Shown here in pieces: positions 51,417 through 62,270 of a stretch of DNA of 64,000 nucleotides. The stretch lies in the NCBI GenBank assembly GCA_021442155.1, contig CM038225.1, forward strand, positions 79,062,925 through 79,126,924. The letters are read 5' to 3'. The position numbers and the translations under genes are program-made. How positions within the stretch are numbered: the stretch's first letter is position 1; each line of letters starts with the position of its first letter. The DNA is from Cymbidium sinense. Its lineage: Eukaryota; Streptophyta; Magnoliopsida; Asparagales; Orchidaceae. Below the pieces are notes generated by a model, which saw nothing but the letters and a program-made list of their open reading frames with translations, did not search any database and was not told the origin of the DNA.

Positions 51417-52300
51417 TATTCTCTTTATAACTCTTAATTGCTATGTGTAGGCTATATGAAATAAAAAAATACTAAGTAAAAATTCTCAAATCAACTAAAC
51501 CACTTAAAAAGAAATCAACCTTTATAAATTAATTTCCCCACACTTAGTAAATCATAACTCTAAAGCCTAGTTAGGACATAACACACACTCTAATACATGC
51601 ACATTAGGCTAAGTTACAATTTTTAGTTTTATGTTAAGGCAGTGCATGATTTGATGAATGTTTAGTTTTGTGATGTATTATTTAGATGATGTGTGTGTAG
51701 TTAATGTTAGTGATATTAGCCTAATCATATTTTATGCAAGGGGGTTGTGTTTAAAGGGGTCACTGTAATAAAAATATAAATGGTTTTCACTCTGCAGGTT
51801 GTTAGCCCCCTAAGCATAGCCCAAGTTAGGACAAGTGGACTTGGTTACCCATGTGTGGGGTGCTAAGTCTAAATTATTCCTATAACTGCTTTGGTTGTAT
51901 GGCGTGTTTAACTAACATTTATTTTGCAGGTGTAGCTAGATTTACTTTCCTTTCTTTTAATGTAATTTTTATATTAGGATTAGGATAAGTGTTTTGGGAA
52001 TTAAGGATGAGCATTGGTTAGAAGGTCATGTATTATATACCATGTAATGTCTTTGGAGCAAACAACATCTTAATCATGTCCAAAAGAAAGAAAGAAATGG
52101 AGCAAATCAAAAATAAAGAAATGAAAGATGAAGAGTGAAGAATGGAGAATGAAGAATGAAGACCCCCATAACACTTATCATTTTATAATTGTAATTATTT
52201 TTTTTATCGGGATGTATAAGGGTAGAGCTCGGCTACCCACATTTATTTTCGGGTTGTACGACGATACCCGACCACACCGGCCTTTTATTCTTTTGCGATA

Positions 52301-54300
52301 GCTTTATAAAATTGTTTGATATTTTGTTTAGTTTGTGCATTAGAATATCATACATTTTCATAGTTTCTTTTTGATTGGTGATTGTTGTGTGGCCTGATTG
52401 CGATTAGGCTCTTAAGATAAAAATAAAATTTCTATCTCATTAGCAACTCATAACTAAAATTTTAAAATAACTCATAATCTCACATAAAAGTCTAGGAATT
52501 AAATCAAGATAATAAAATTTTTAGCAACCCCTTAGCTGGATGATTGAATGTATAATATCATACATGTCATATTCTTTCACTTGCTAAGAGATGACTTTCA
52601 TCTGTGCCAGAGAATAAAGGCTTAACTTATAATAGCCTTTGCTAGAAAGACACCTCTTTCTCTCCTGATTTAGCCCACAATCAATTTTTCATACATTTTA
52701 GGCATACAAAATCCTATAGCATGTGCCAAAATAAAAGTCTAAAAATCAAATAAAACTTGACAAAATTTGAATTATATCTAAGCCATTACTCATGCCATTC
52801 ATGATCTACTCTCTTAGGGAGTGAGTTTAAGGACTTAGTTTCTTTTCTAAATAAATAATCCTAACCATCTTGCAAAGCATATGACTTTCCTACATAGATT
52901 TAAAGCGTGAGAGGATTAGCTGGTTGCCACTCTAGGTGATAATAAGTTTAATACTCAGGTGATTAATTGTCTCTTATGGAGGTAAATCATATACCCATTT
53001 TGCAAATTTAGTCATGCTGTTCTGCCAAAGCTCCCTAGATTTAGGATCTGAGGTCGCTATTTTCTTGTACTATAAGCATAAATCCTCACCTCTTAAGCAT
53101 TTCCACAATCTTGTAGGAATTGTAAGTCTAGATTTCTAATAAAATTTAACTCAAACAAATAAATCTTCTCAAATTTAAATGTAAAGCCCAACCATAGATA
53201 GATTGGAGTGCTCAAGCTCTAGTATCATGAGCACTCCTACTTATCTCCCTTGGTTTTGATAAGAACTCTTCCCTTTTGATCTCCCCCACTTGATTTTCAA
53301 AAAATACAACCAATCCTTTGATAGTCCTATCTTTGAATTCTTTAGAGAAAATAATCACCTACTTTAATCGAGAGTATTCTTAAGAGATTCATTTTCCTTA
53401 AGATGTAACTAACTATGGAAGCTTGCCTCCATAGGGAACTTAACGAACCCAGTTTAAATAAACTGTGCTTTACTTTTTCATGTAAAGTAGGGGAAAAAAA
53501 CTTTGATATATTCAAAGATCCATCATGCCTTAGGAGTTCTTATTAGGTGATTAGGTCCATTATAGGATAGTGACTTCTATCTCTCGAGATAGTACCCTAT
53601 TTCTTAATGTGATACCCATCACCCTAATAAATATCTCTAATCACAGTGTCCCTCACATAACACACCCAACACAAAAAATAAACACCACATCCTACAAAGG
53701 AGGATTATGCACCACTATATAGAATGTAGGAGAGGAGCCTAAATATGTGATACATGACACTAAACCATATTAGTTTCAAGCCTTATCACAAAGGAGAACT
53801 GGAGATTATGAGTTGAGAATCATGCACTATTTCTACAAAATAATGAAGAAAATTAGGATTGTGAGAAGAGAGATTTGGAATCACATTGTGGCCTTGAATG
53901 TGATACATAACACCAAGGTTAATTTTAAGCTACATTGAGGAGAACTTAAACTTGAAGAATTCACCATTTATATAAAAAAATGGAGAAAATCAGAAGAAGA
54001 GAGGGGGATGTGAATTTTTTCATTATGTTGAAGATATTTATAAGTAATATCTCAAGTTAGAAAAATAAATAAATTATTATAAAATTTCCAATTTATTTAA
54101 AACTCTTATCTTATCTTTTTAATAAAAAAGAAGAGAAAACAATTCATCTTAAAAAAAATCTTCATATTCTTTTTTATTAAAAATCACTTCATCTTTTTTT
54201 TTTTTTGAAAAAAAGAAAGAAGACAAAAAAGAAAGATAAAACTATTCATCTTCTAAAAGAATCTTCTATTTTATAGAAGAAGAAACACTTAATCTTCTTT
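52301..54300. other. AT-rich intergenic DNA, no gene recognised
   Basis: No coding similarity on either strand. A perfect 10-bp hairpin (ggagtgctca/tgagcactcc, 13-nt loop) lies at 53205-53237. Three small hairpins follow at about 53415-53495. Confidence 0.45.
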
Positions 54301-54312
54301 AAATAAGAAAAT

Positions 54313-54336
54313 AAGAAGAAGAAGAAGAAGAAGAAG
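54313..54336. repeat. (AAG)n microsatellite
   Basis: Eight AAG units in a purine-rich region. Confidence 0.95.
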
Positions 54337-54539
54337 ATAAATAAAAAAAGACTTCAACTTCTAAAGAAAATTTTCTTATTTTAAAATGAAGAAGAAGAAA
54401 ACTCTTCACATTCTAATAACCCTTCATTTTCTAAATTCAAATTACTTGTAAAAGAAATTCTTCATCTTCTTAAAAAATATTTCATATTTCTATTTAAAAA
54501 TAATGGTAATAATTAAAAGTATTGCACCATTTATCAAAA

Positions 54540-54540
<1 letters not shown>

Positions 54541-54598
<58 letters not shown>

Positions 54599-54615
54599 GT
54601 AATCTAATAATAATA

Positions 54616-54666
<51 letters not shown>

Positions 54667-54686
54667 GTAATAATAATAATAATATA
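54541..54686. repeat. (TAA)n microsatellite, ~145 bp
   Basis: TAA/ATA units with a few 'agt' and 'tct' interruptions. A minus-strand frame of long Leu and Tyr runs is an artefact of this repeat. Confidence 0.97.
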
Positions 54687-54689
54687 ATA

Positions 54690-55935
54690 CTTTTTTCTTT
54701 TATGTGTCTATCATACACTTTGAAATATATAATAACCTAAATTTGTCAAAAATAAGAATAATGAAATATTTTTTTTTAAAAAAAGATAATTTTGCATAGA
54801 TTGGTATATTTTCAATTATAAAAAAAAATAACCTTGATTTTTGCATAATTTTCAAGTTAATTTGTAGACTTGTAAAAATTTAAAATATTTTTGAACGATA
54901 AGATTTGATGTCCAAAAATAGGACAAATGATATATCACATAAAAATTAATCAAATTAAACATGAACCTCAAAAATATTCAAATCATCTCAACTCGAACAA
55001 ATTTATAATCAAATTAAATGCCATGAAAGTACAATTCTAACAACACTAATAATGGGTTGATCTTAGTTCAAATGAGCTCAAACTAAGCTTTAAGTATAAT
55101 TCAAAGCAATACATTAATTAAATATATATGATCTTCAAATGTAGTTATAATCAAATAATAACTCAAGAGAGAAATCTAATGAGCCCAAGATAATTTAAAT
55201 CAAAAGTTGTTAAGATGCTTAAATTCTTAAGAAAAGCCTATAATGGGGATTAATATGGATCATTCAATAGAGTAATTTCATTTTAACTAAAGTTAATAAA
55301 ATATCCATAATCTATAAATGGGATTCCATTCTCACCATGAGGTAGGGAAGTGAGTTAATGAAGGCATTTAATAGGTAGAGCAAACTAAAAAAAATTTGAG
55401 CTAATTAATAACCATGATCATTTACAATCATAAACTTTCATATGGTCATTACAACCAACACCACCATATAGTTATTGTAATCGATTCAAAGTTGTCATTG
55501 ATCTTTCATGCACAATCTAGTAATTTCATTCTTGAGAAGATTGAAACTTTATAAGTAAAAATATATATAGTGAAATATTTGAATTGGACTATGTCCTATG
55601 AATTTTTCTATTTTTTCTAGAATTTTTTCACATAAAAATTCCAGTATTTTTGTTCTCTTTTAACTATTTGTGTGTATGTGCTGTATTTTTTTTGTGTAAA
55701 GCTAAGATTCAAATTTTTAATCTATTGATTGGAATTTTCTTGTATACTTAAATTTAGAAAGCTATTGCAATGATTCATGTACCTAGTTTTTGAAAATTCT
55801 GTGTTAATGGATACAAGGATAATTATTGAGACTAAGGGGAAGAATGTAAATGCTTATTTTTAAACAATTTTCTTCTGATACTAATTATATTTTGTAAAGT
55901 TTTTTCATATTTCTTATATGTAATCGTTTATATTT
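54690..55935. other. AT-rich intergenic DNA, no gene recognised
   Basis: No coding similarity and no clear repeat boundaries. Confidence 0.4.
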
Positions 55936-56379
55936 AGGGGTTGTTTGATTAGAAATAAATAGTGCAATGTAAATCAAATGTATGCATTTTTAAAATTCTA
56001 TTGTTTCATTGGATGCATTTAAAATGCTATATATTTTTAGAGTGAATTTGAAATATACTTGCTAGTTCAATTTTGATGTATTTGAAAATCACTAAATTTG
56101 AGCAATTTTAAATACACCATTAGTAAATTGAGATATTGTATCGATTAGCATGTAAATGTTTTCACAAATATTCCATATGCCAAGTCAAAAAATAAGCTAG
56201 CTATCTATTGTCATCACCCATCGCCACCCATCGATAAATACTTTACATTATTTTAGTTTTACTAAACTAAAAAAGTAAAATCATACATTTGTAGAATTTT
56301 ATCGATCCAAATGACCTGAAAATATTTGTAATACATTTATTTTACACTGTATTTCAAATTCAACCAACCAAATAGTCCT
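55936..56379. mobile_element. MITE-like element, copy 1
   Basis: About 444 bp, non-coding. It starts aggggttgtttgatt and ends aaccaaccaaatagtcct, imperfectly inverted relative to each other. Internally it shares tgaatttgaaatatact, tagttcaa...ttgatgtat and a cac(c)catcgcc-type C-rich centre with the next copy. TIRs are weak and no target-site duplication was fixed. A hAT-type MITE is the likeliest class. Confidence 0.6.
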
Positions 56380-56406
56380 ATAGTACTATAAGTTTGAAAC
56401 CAATTA

Positions 56407-56860
56407 ATGGTTGTTCGATTATAACTATTTGAAGTATAAAGTAAATATAATACATGTATTTTCAAAATTTAATTGTTTGGTACAATGCATTTACTATGCA
56501 GTGTATCTTGAGAGTGCATTTGAAATATACTCTTTAGTTCAAATTTTGGTGTATCTAAAATTCATCAAATTTGTGTGAATTTTAAAAATCGTTTAGTGTA
56601 AAGTGAAACCAGTTATTGACGCCATGGCCTGCCACCTCCACAATCACCACCATTTAGCTACCATCACCACTACTACTCATCACTATCATCTATCATCTGT
56701 GTCACTAACAATATTATTTTACTTTGCATTACTTTGAATCAAACAAAAAAAAGTAACAAAAAATATATTTGAAGAGTTTCTAATCAAATAATTTAATATA
56801 CTCCAAACATTTTACTTTTACTTTACACTGTATTTCAAATTTAATCAAACGAACAACACC
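56407..56860. mobile_element. MITE-like element, copy 2
   Basis: About 454 bp. It starts atggttgttcgatta and ends aatcaaacgaacaacacc, whose reverse (ggtgttgttcgtttgatt) matches the start. The same internal blocks as copy 1 are present, and its end block ttacactgtatttcaaatt also occurs at the end of copy 1 (56341-56359). Confidence 0.65.
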
Positions 56861-56879
56861 TAAATTTTTATGGCAGTTA

Positions 56880-57975
56880 CATAATTATGGTCTCATGTTT
56901 ATTCTTCCATTAAACCATAATAAACCTTTGGTTGGTAATTGAATTCTAGGGACTATATATAAATCCTTGATGGGAGGATTTTTTTTATATAGATTGATAA
57001 CATTGGTTAGTTCCTATTGAAGCAAACCTGAAAGAGGGAACATACTAGAAAGCAAAGTAATAGTGGTATTATTAGCATCAATCATAGCAACTAGTTACAA
57101 TGTAGTAGTATATATAGATGTGGAGTAGAGCAAATATCAGTACAACTATTATGGTTGAAAGGTGGAGATGAATTCTGTTATATCTGGATTGCTGAGAGTG
57201 GAGTGATACGCATAACACTGAGTGAGCCATATGCTGATGGAGATTTGTTAGGAGGGGTGTAATTCTGTTATCTCACCTACCACCTCTCACCTGCATTTGG
57301 AGCAACAATAAGACGCGATGAAAAAATACACCATAGTATTTCAATATATAACAAAGCTGCGATACCAGCTAACTATTTTTCTAGTAATTACAACAAAAAT
57401 TCTATTAAACTATGTGTTTACGTTTTTCAAAATAATATTAGCTATAACTACATAGTATTTCAATATATAACAAAGCTGCGATACCAGCCTGCTGATTACC
57501 CTTTAAAGGTACTAGTTATAAAGGTTAAGGTATTCGTGGGTCGTAGAATTAGTGCTGTGTAAAGGTTACGAGAGCACGAGTTAGTTTCAAGTAAACCATC
57601 ACAAATCATTTTCGTAATATAAATACTACATAGATTTTCGAAAGACATAATCACGTTATTGCTTTGATACCAAATATATATATATATATGTATATATAAA
57701 AAGCTTCTCCACTACAGGAGAAGATGAGTTGAAATTTGAAGAGATCATAGCCATCATTCATGAATATTTATAAAGTATTAATCTATGTAATAACTCCAAT
57801 ACATCAGCTGCATAACATAACAATTCAAAACATAGTCTCAAACAATAATATTAACTAATATTTCATTAATAATATAGCGCAAAATGATATATCAACTAAC
57901 TTAATATTCATCTATGATCAAAGCATTTGTAGTTTATTCTCTTAACTCTATCATTTTCTCTACACCTTCATCCTC
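56880..57975. other. Intergenic DNA with a 41-bp direct repeat
   Basis: The string catagtatttcaatatataa followed by caaagctgcgataccag occurs at about 57332-57371 and 57451-57489. A ttgctttgatacca string at about 57659 is the reverse of a copia-type primer site (tggtatcaaagc), but no gag or LTR could be attached to it. Confidence 0.55.
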
Positions 57976-57979
57976 TCGT

Positions 57980-58300
57980 GTCTCAGAACATACTATATCT
58001 TCTTCGACATCACACATTGATTGTCTTATTCGATACTCATATGCCACAAGGGAGATATAAGTTTGATCAATATCTCAAATATTGAATTATGGATCATCTC
58101 GAGATGGATGGGGGTGTATGTAATTGTGTATGACTATTATAGCAGCGATAATTTTTACTTGCTTCTTAAGAGAATATGCTGGCATGTCACGTAGAATAAT
58201 TCACTTCTTCTTCCAAACACCAAATGGTCTTTCAATGACACAATGTAAGGAAGAATGTCACTTATTGAATATTTCTTGTCTATCATTTACTGTGAATTGA
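57980..58300 (-). pseudogene. PIF/Harbinger transposase C-terminal fragment
   Basis: The minus strand reads NDRQEIFNK, then HSSLHCVIERPFGVWKKK (about 58195-58255), then ILRDMPAYSLKKQVKIIAAIIVIHNYIH (about 58110-58195). This is the end of the DDE_4 domain of PIF/Harbinger transposases, where the family reads RxxIERxFGxxKxRF and, after a gap, CxxLHNxI. One stop lies after FNK and another after the triple Lys. The catalytic aspartates upstream were not found, so only the last quarter of the gene remains. Confidence 0.85.
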
Positions 58301-59286
58301 CTACCTCTTTGAAAATCAATGATATGATATTTTATATCTACAAAATGAGTTTAAACTTTTTCAAGAAAATTTATTTCACGTCATAAAAATGTTTCAAAAT
58401 AGAGTGAAAAATTAGAACTCGAACAACTATTTAATTATTGTTCATATAATAAAGCAACTAAATAACTATCCAAAGAATACCCACTCTCTTTTCGGTTGGT
58501 GAAGTTTGGAACCTCCTGACCAACATTCCTCTCCAAAATGTGAAGTAATATAAAATTAATGCGACAGTGTGGTTTAGCTATTATCCCCACTCAAAGATGG
58601 ATGATGGGGTGGATACCCATTCCAAAAAAAAAAAAAAAAAAACTATCCAAAGAAGTCCTAAAATAACTTTCCATGCGATCCAAACAATCACATCAATAAC
58701 ATGACGCTAGTTTCTGATAAACGTATATAATGTATTTTGTGCAATTCGTCTTTATGCACGTTATTTTAACATTATTTTATGCACAACTTCTTACATTAAC
58801 CTCACAAAATAAAAATAAGGGGATTTACAAAATGGGGAGGGACCGAAATGTCGGCTGACCATTAATTTTGCAGGCACCTGCCAATGCCTAACCAGTCCTT
58901 TTTCGAAAAAAATTAATAATAATAAAACAATTGATACCTCATACTGACGACAACTTGCTGACTGCACAAATGATTGTCACTTTTAAGTAACGATAATTTA
59001 ATTTCTCAAAGAATTGCCGTCGTTTGAAGCGAAGCATAGCCGTTTTAAAAAAAAAAAGCAAATTTATCTAAAAGTATTGTGTATGCATGTTCAATGTATA
59101 CAAAATTTATTTTATTTAAAAAAAATTAATTATAATGATATTTTTTATTTAATATTAAATATTTAGGTGTAATTTATTTAAATATTTTAATTTTTTTATT
59201 AGATATATAAATATATAAAATTTTGATATTTATCTATGTAAGGATGCATTCTTAATCGTTTTTTTTACTATTTTATTTTCAGAAAG

Positions 59287-59337
<51 letters not shown>

Positions 59338-59600
59338 ATTTTTATATATCAATTTTTTTACTGATTTTTAAAAAATTTTATGTTAAAAAGTTATTTTTGA
59401 GAATCAAAATGTTAAAACTGATGATTGTTAATTATTAAAAAAATTCAAAATATTTTTAACATTTATAATAATTTTTTAAAAAATTATTTTTTCATAACAA
59501 TTATGCTAAAGAGAACTAGATCTCTAAAAGAAGATATAACGTGTCAAACAATCCTAGATCTCTGAAAGAAGACATAATGGTTTAAAATTTTGCCTATTAA
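58301..59600. other. AT-rich intergenic DNA upstream of the HMA gene
   Basis: No coding similarity. It holds an A-run at 58624-58641 and a (TA)n at 59291-59335 with nearby tatatcaatttttt repeats. The promoter of the HMA gene should lie at its right end, but no convincing TATA box was seen. Confidence 0.45.
59291..59335. repeat. (TA)n microsatellite, ~45 bp
   Basis: Uninterrupted TA. Confidence 0.95.
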
Positions 59601-59639
59601 TGCTCAGATTATCACTGACAATGTACTTACAAACTCCCT

Positions 59640-59666
59640 CCTCTCTCTCTCTCTCTCTGTCTCTGT
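59640..59666 (+). promoter_or_regulatory. CT-rich leader of the HMA gene
   Basis: A pyrimidine-rich tract (ctctctctctctctctctgt) 40-65 bp before the start codon. The broken paralogue has one at the same place (19562-19578), so it belongs to the ancestral gene. CT-rich 5' leaders are common in plant genes. Its role here is inferred only from position. Confidence 0.5.
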
Positions 59667-59705
59667 TTCTACCGCTAGACTGTGGATAACAGGTCCATCT
59701 GAAGA

Positions 59706-60474
59706 ATGGCGAAGGTGAACGTTCTCCCTCTCTACTGTCCACATCTTTCTCCTTCAAATTTGTTAGTTTATCATGAGAAAGATATCTCTTTCTTAATTCA
59801 ATTTGTTTTATATTTAGAGATTTCTTTATACATTGTACATGGTTGTAACAGATCTCAACTTTAAAACTCAAAGTAGACCTTCAATGCGAAATCTGCTCCA
59901 AGAAAATTAGGAAGGTGCTTTGCAAACTCCAAGGTAAGCACCTCCTATGTCATAACAACAAATATTTTTATTTATCGCAAAAAAAAACAAAAAGCTATGA
60001 TCTGCTAGTTATTTAATAAATTGAAGAATTATTAATTGATTTATTTGAGATCGAGAAATCTTTCAATCTATGGTGTACGATGAAAAAGAGGGCGTAGTGG
60101 TCGTGTCCGGTCCATTCGACCCCAAGAAGCTTTCCAAGAAGCTCTGTTGCAAAGCCTGCAAGGTCATCAAGGGTGTCCAGATCAATCCTCCTCCACCTCC
60201 TCCTCCACCTCCACCACCACCTCCTCCTCCTCCTCCTCCACCACCTCCTCCTCCTCCTCCACCTCCTCCATATCATTATCCGTACCTGTATTCTTATGCT
60301 ATGGTTTGGCCTTTCATTCCAGTATGTGGATGCCATGGCTGGTGCAACTGTAAAGCTACAGAGCCTCCGCCGGTGCCGCCAGCAGTTCCAACTTGTTTCC
60401 CGCCGTGCTATGATCGGTGCAAAACGTGCAAATTCATCTGCGAGGACGAGCCTTCGTTCTGCTCGATCATGTGA
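59706..60474 (+). CDS. Heavy-metal-associated isoprenylated plant protein, proline-rich
   Basis: Exons 59706-59714, 59852-59933 and 60050-60474 splice in frame (GT-AG introns) to 171 residues. Residues 4-75 form an HMA domain: beta-strand ISTLKLKVDLQ, metal-site C15-E-I-C18, a KKIRKVL helix, then VVVVSGPFDPKKLSKKLCC and KACKVIK. A run of 28 prolines follows (77-104). A Tyr/Cys-rich tail ends in C168-S-I-M, a CaaX box predicted to be farnesylated because it ends in Met. Such proteins (HIPP family; rice Pi21 is a relative) bind metals and act at membranes or the nucleus in stress and pathogen responses; the role of this one is unknown. The start is fixed by the paralogue sharing the 9-nt exon 1. 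The first open ATG in exon 3 (60070) is internal. An AATAAA lies at 60514. No coding neighbour is close. Confidence 0.88.
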
Positions 60475-60513
60475 TCACCTTTCTGATCTCAATTTGATTT
60501 TATTGCGTACGAA

Positions 60514-60519
60514 AATAAA
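60514..60519 (+). terminator. Polyadenylation signal of the HMA gene
   Basis: AATAAA, 40 bp after the stop. The broken paralogue has aaaataaatg at the corresponding place (about 20757-20766). Confidence 0.6.
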
Positions 60520-61715
60520 TGCGAAAGTAAGGTCGAGGAAACTAGGAATATTATAATTAATAAAAAGCAAAGAGGCAAAGCAGAGCACATTGGATATATT
60601 TGGAGAAGTTTCGCGTCAAATTATTTCTACTTAAATTAAATGAAGAAATATTTAAAATTTCCCTAAATTTATTTTGAAATGAGCATATATACTCATCTAA
60701 AAATAAATTTAATGATTTTAAATTTCGATTCATTTATAATGTTTATCGAATTCTGTGGAGGGGGGATGATTCGGACTGTAGAAAAATAAGGAGGAATGTT
60801 TTTATGAGGCTAATTTGGTCCTGAGGGTAATTCTGCTTCGGACGATAGTGTTGGTTTGCGATGACACCGACGTTTGTTTCTTCTTTATGTAAAATGTGAT
60901 AAGTGTAAGCCTCTTGCTTTTGCTTTTCTTAATATAATCATAATAATAATGTTTTTCTTTTCTATATCTTTCGCGTTATACTGCTGTTTCTAGCTTCTAC
61001 TTTAAGAAGAATCGCATATAAGACAATATGACCTTTAAGAGTGTATCTTTTTTTTTTAGAAAAAATTATTAAAGATTTTAGTTTCATGTACTTGCTCTTT
61101 ATCAGCCTTAAATGTTGGTGTTGATTGGTGCATGTCATATCAGAGTGGGTGCGGCAATTATACTCATGTAAAAAGCTATTGTAAATTGGAGAATTTATTA
61201 CATGTAAAATATAAACCATTCCGATTATTTTATATATACTAAGTGGATGGCGAGTACATATTAACTCTATATATATTTATATAGTGGTGAAATTAAAGAA
61301 TGATTGTGGAAGATAATTGATATTCTTAAATTTTTAATAAACTTTTTAATATTATATAATATACTAAAAATTTTGCTTCCTCTAACTTAAATTTTCAATA
61401 ATAATTTAGTATTAATTATATCTGAATTTAATTATCATGTATATAATAGTTTCAAACATCTTCTTCAAGATTGTAAAAGAAATAAGTTTGCCTTCTTTAT
61501 TTAAGAGGGTGAAATTCTTGTATGAAAAATGAGCTATTATAATAAAGTATTGTTATAAAATTGATAAATACTAGAAGAGATTAATAATAGATTTAAAGAA
61601 TATATATTATTGAATTATTGATTCTAAGTTAGCATTTGATTCTTAAAATGGATACATATTAATCAAAATTGATGATATTTGTTAATTTGTAACTAAATTT
61701 TATCTTGAAGACTTG

Positions 61716-61785
<70 letters not shown>

Positions 61786-62270
61786 CTATATGTAAACTTT
61801 TAATTAGAGCATTTTAAAATTGAAGCCCACTAAAAATAATTTTTAAAAACTCTTCATAATTTTTGATTTATGTCAAATATTAGCTAAGATAAAAAAAATC
61901 AATCATATATTTACTTTTTAATTAATTGATTATGTTGATCATGACGCTAAAGGAGAGTTTTAAATTGAAAATTAATTCAATCCAAATCCAAACAAATAAT
62001 AAATGTTTAAACTTTCTTTGAAAAATATGACTCAATTTCTTCTACATATTTACAATGAAACAAACTAAAATTTTAAATGATACACATGAAACTAACATTA
62101 TAAACTATAATAAAAGAAAAGATTATGAATGTGAATAACATGTCAAACTTCTATTTAGCTTCACTATAATTTCCCTCTAAATTTGACAACATAAATTAAT
62201 TGATGGAACACTACTTTCATTAATACATTATTGTCATTCATCTACAATATTTTATTGATTAGCGTCAATA
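60520..62270. other. 3' flank of the HMA gene and AT-rich DNA
   Basis: The segment 60645-61025 is homologous to the two pieces flanking the MULE (21740-21930 and 28905-29075). The rest is AT-rich with a (TA)n at 61719-61784 and no gene. Confidence 0.6.
61719..61784. repeat. (TA)n microsatellite, ~65 bp
   Basis: Uninterrupted TA. Confidence 0.96.

Larger units (their letters stand above)
44951..52300. other. Long non-coding repeat block right of the gypsy element
   Basis: No protein similarity over about 7 kb. It begins with CAAA-rich tandem DNA (45510-46560), then a TTGACC-rich block (46800-47650). A moderately GC-rich stretch follows (47850-48900) with a TATA-like tacttaaatagcc near 48862, then AT-rich DNA (49000-52300). 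The composition suggests the non-coding part or long LTR of a large retrotransposon lacking genes, but no boundary pair was found. Confidence 0.4.

Noticed and set aside
54494..54718. Open frame with long Leu and Tyr runs
   Set aside because: Pure translation of a (TAA)n microsatellite; no other protein features.
57659..57675. Copia-type primer-binding-site-like string (tggtatcaaagc on the minus strand)
   Set aside because: No LTR pair, gag or pol is attached; 12 bp alone is weak evidence.
60013..60336. Minus-strand Arg/Trp-rich frame and other frames over the HMA exon
   Set aside because: They are shadows of the CCT/CCA proline repeat in exon 3 of the plus-strand HMA gene.
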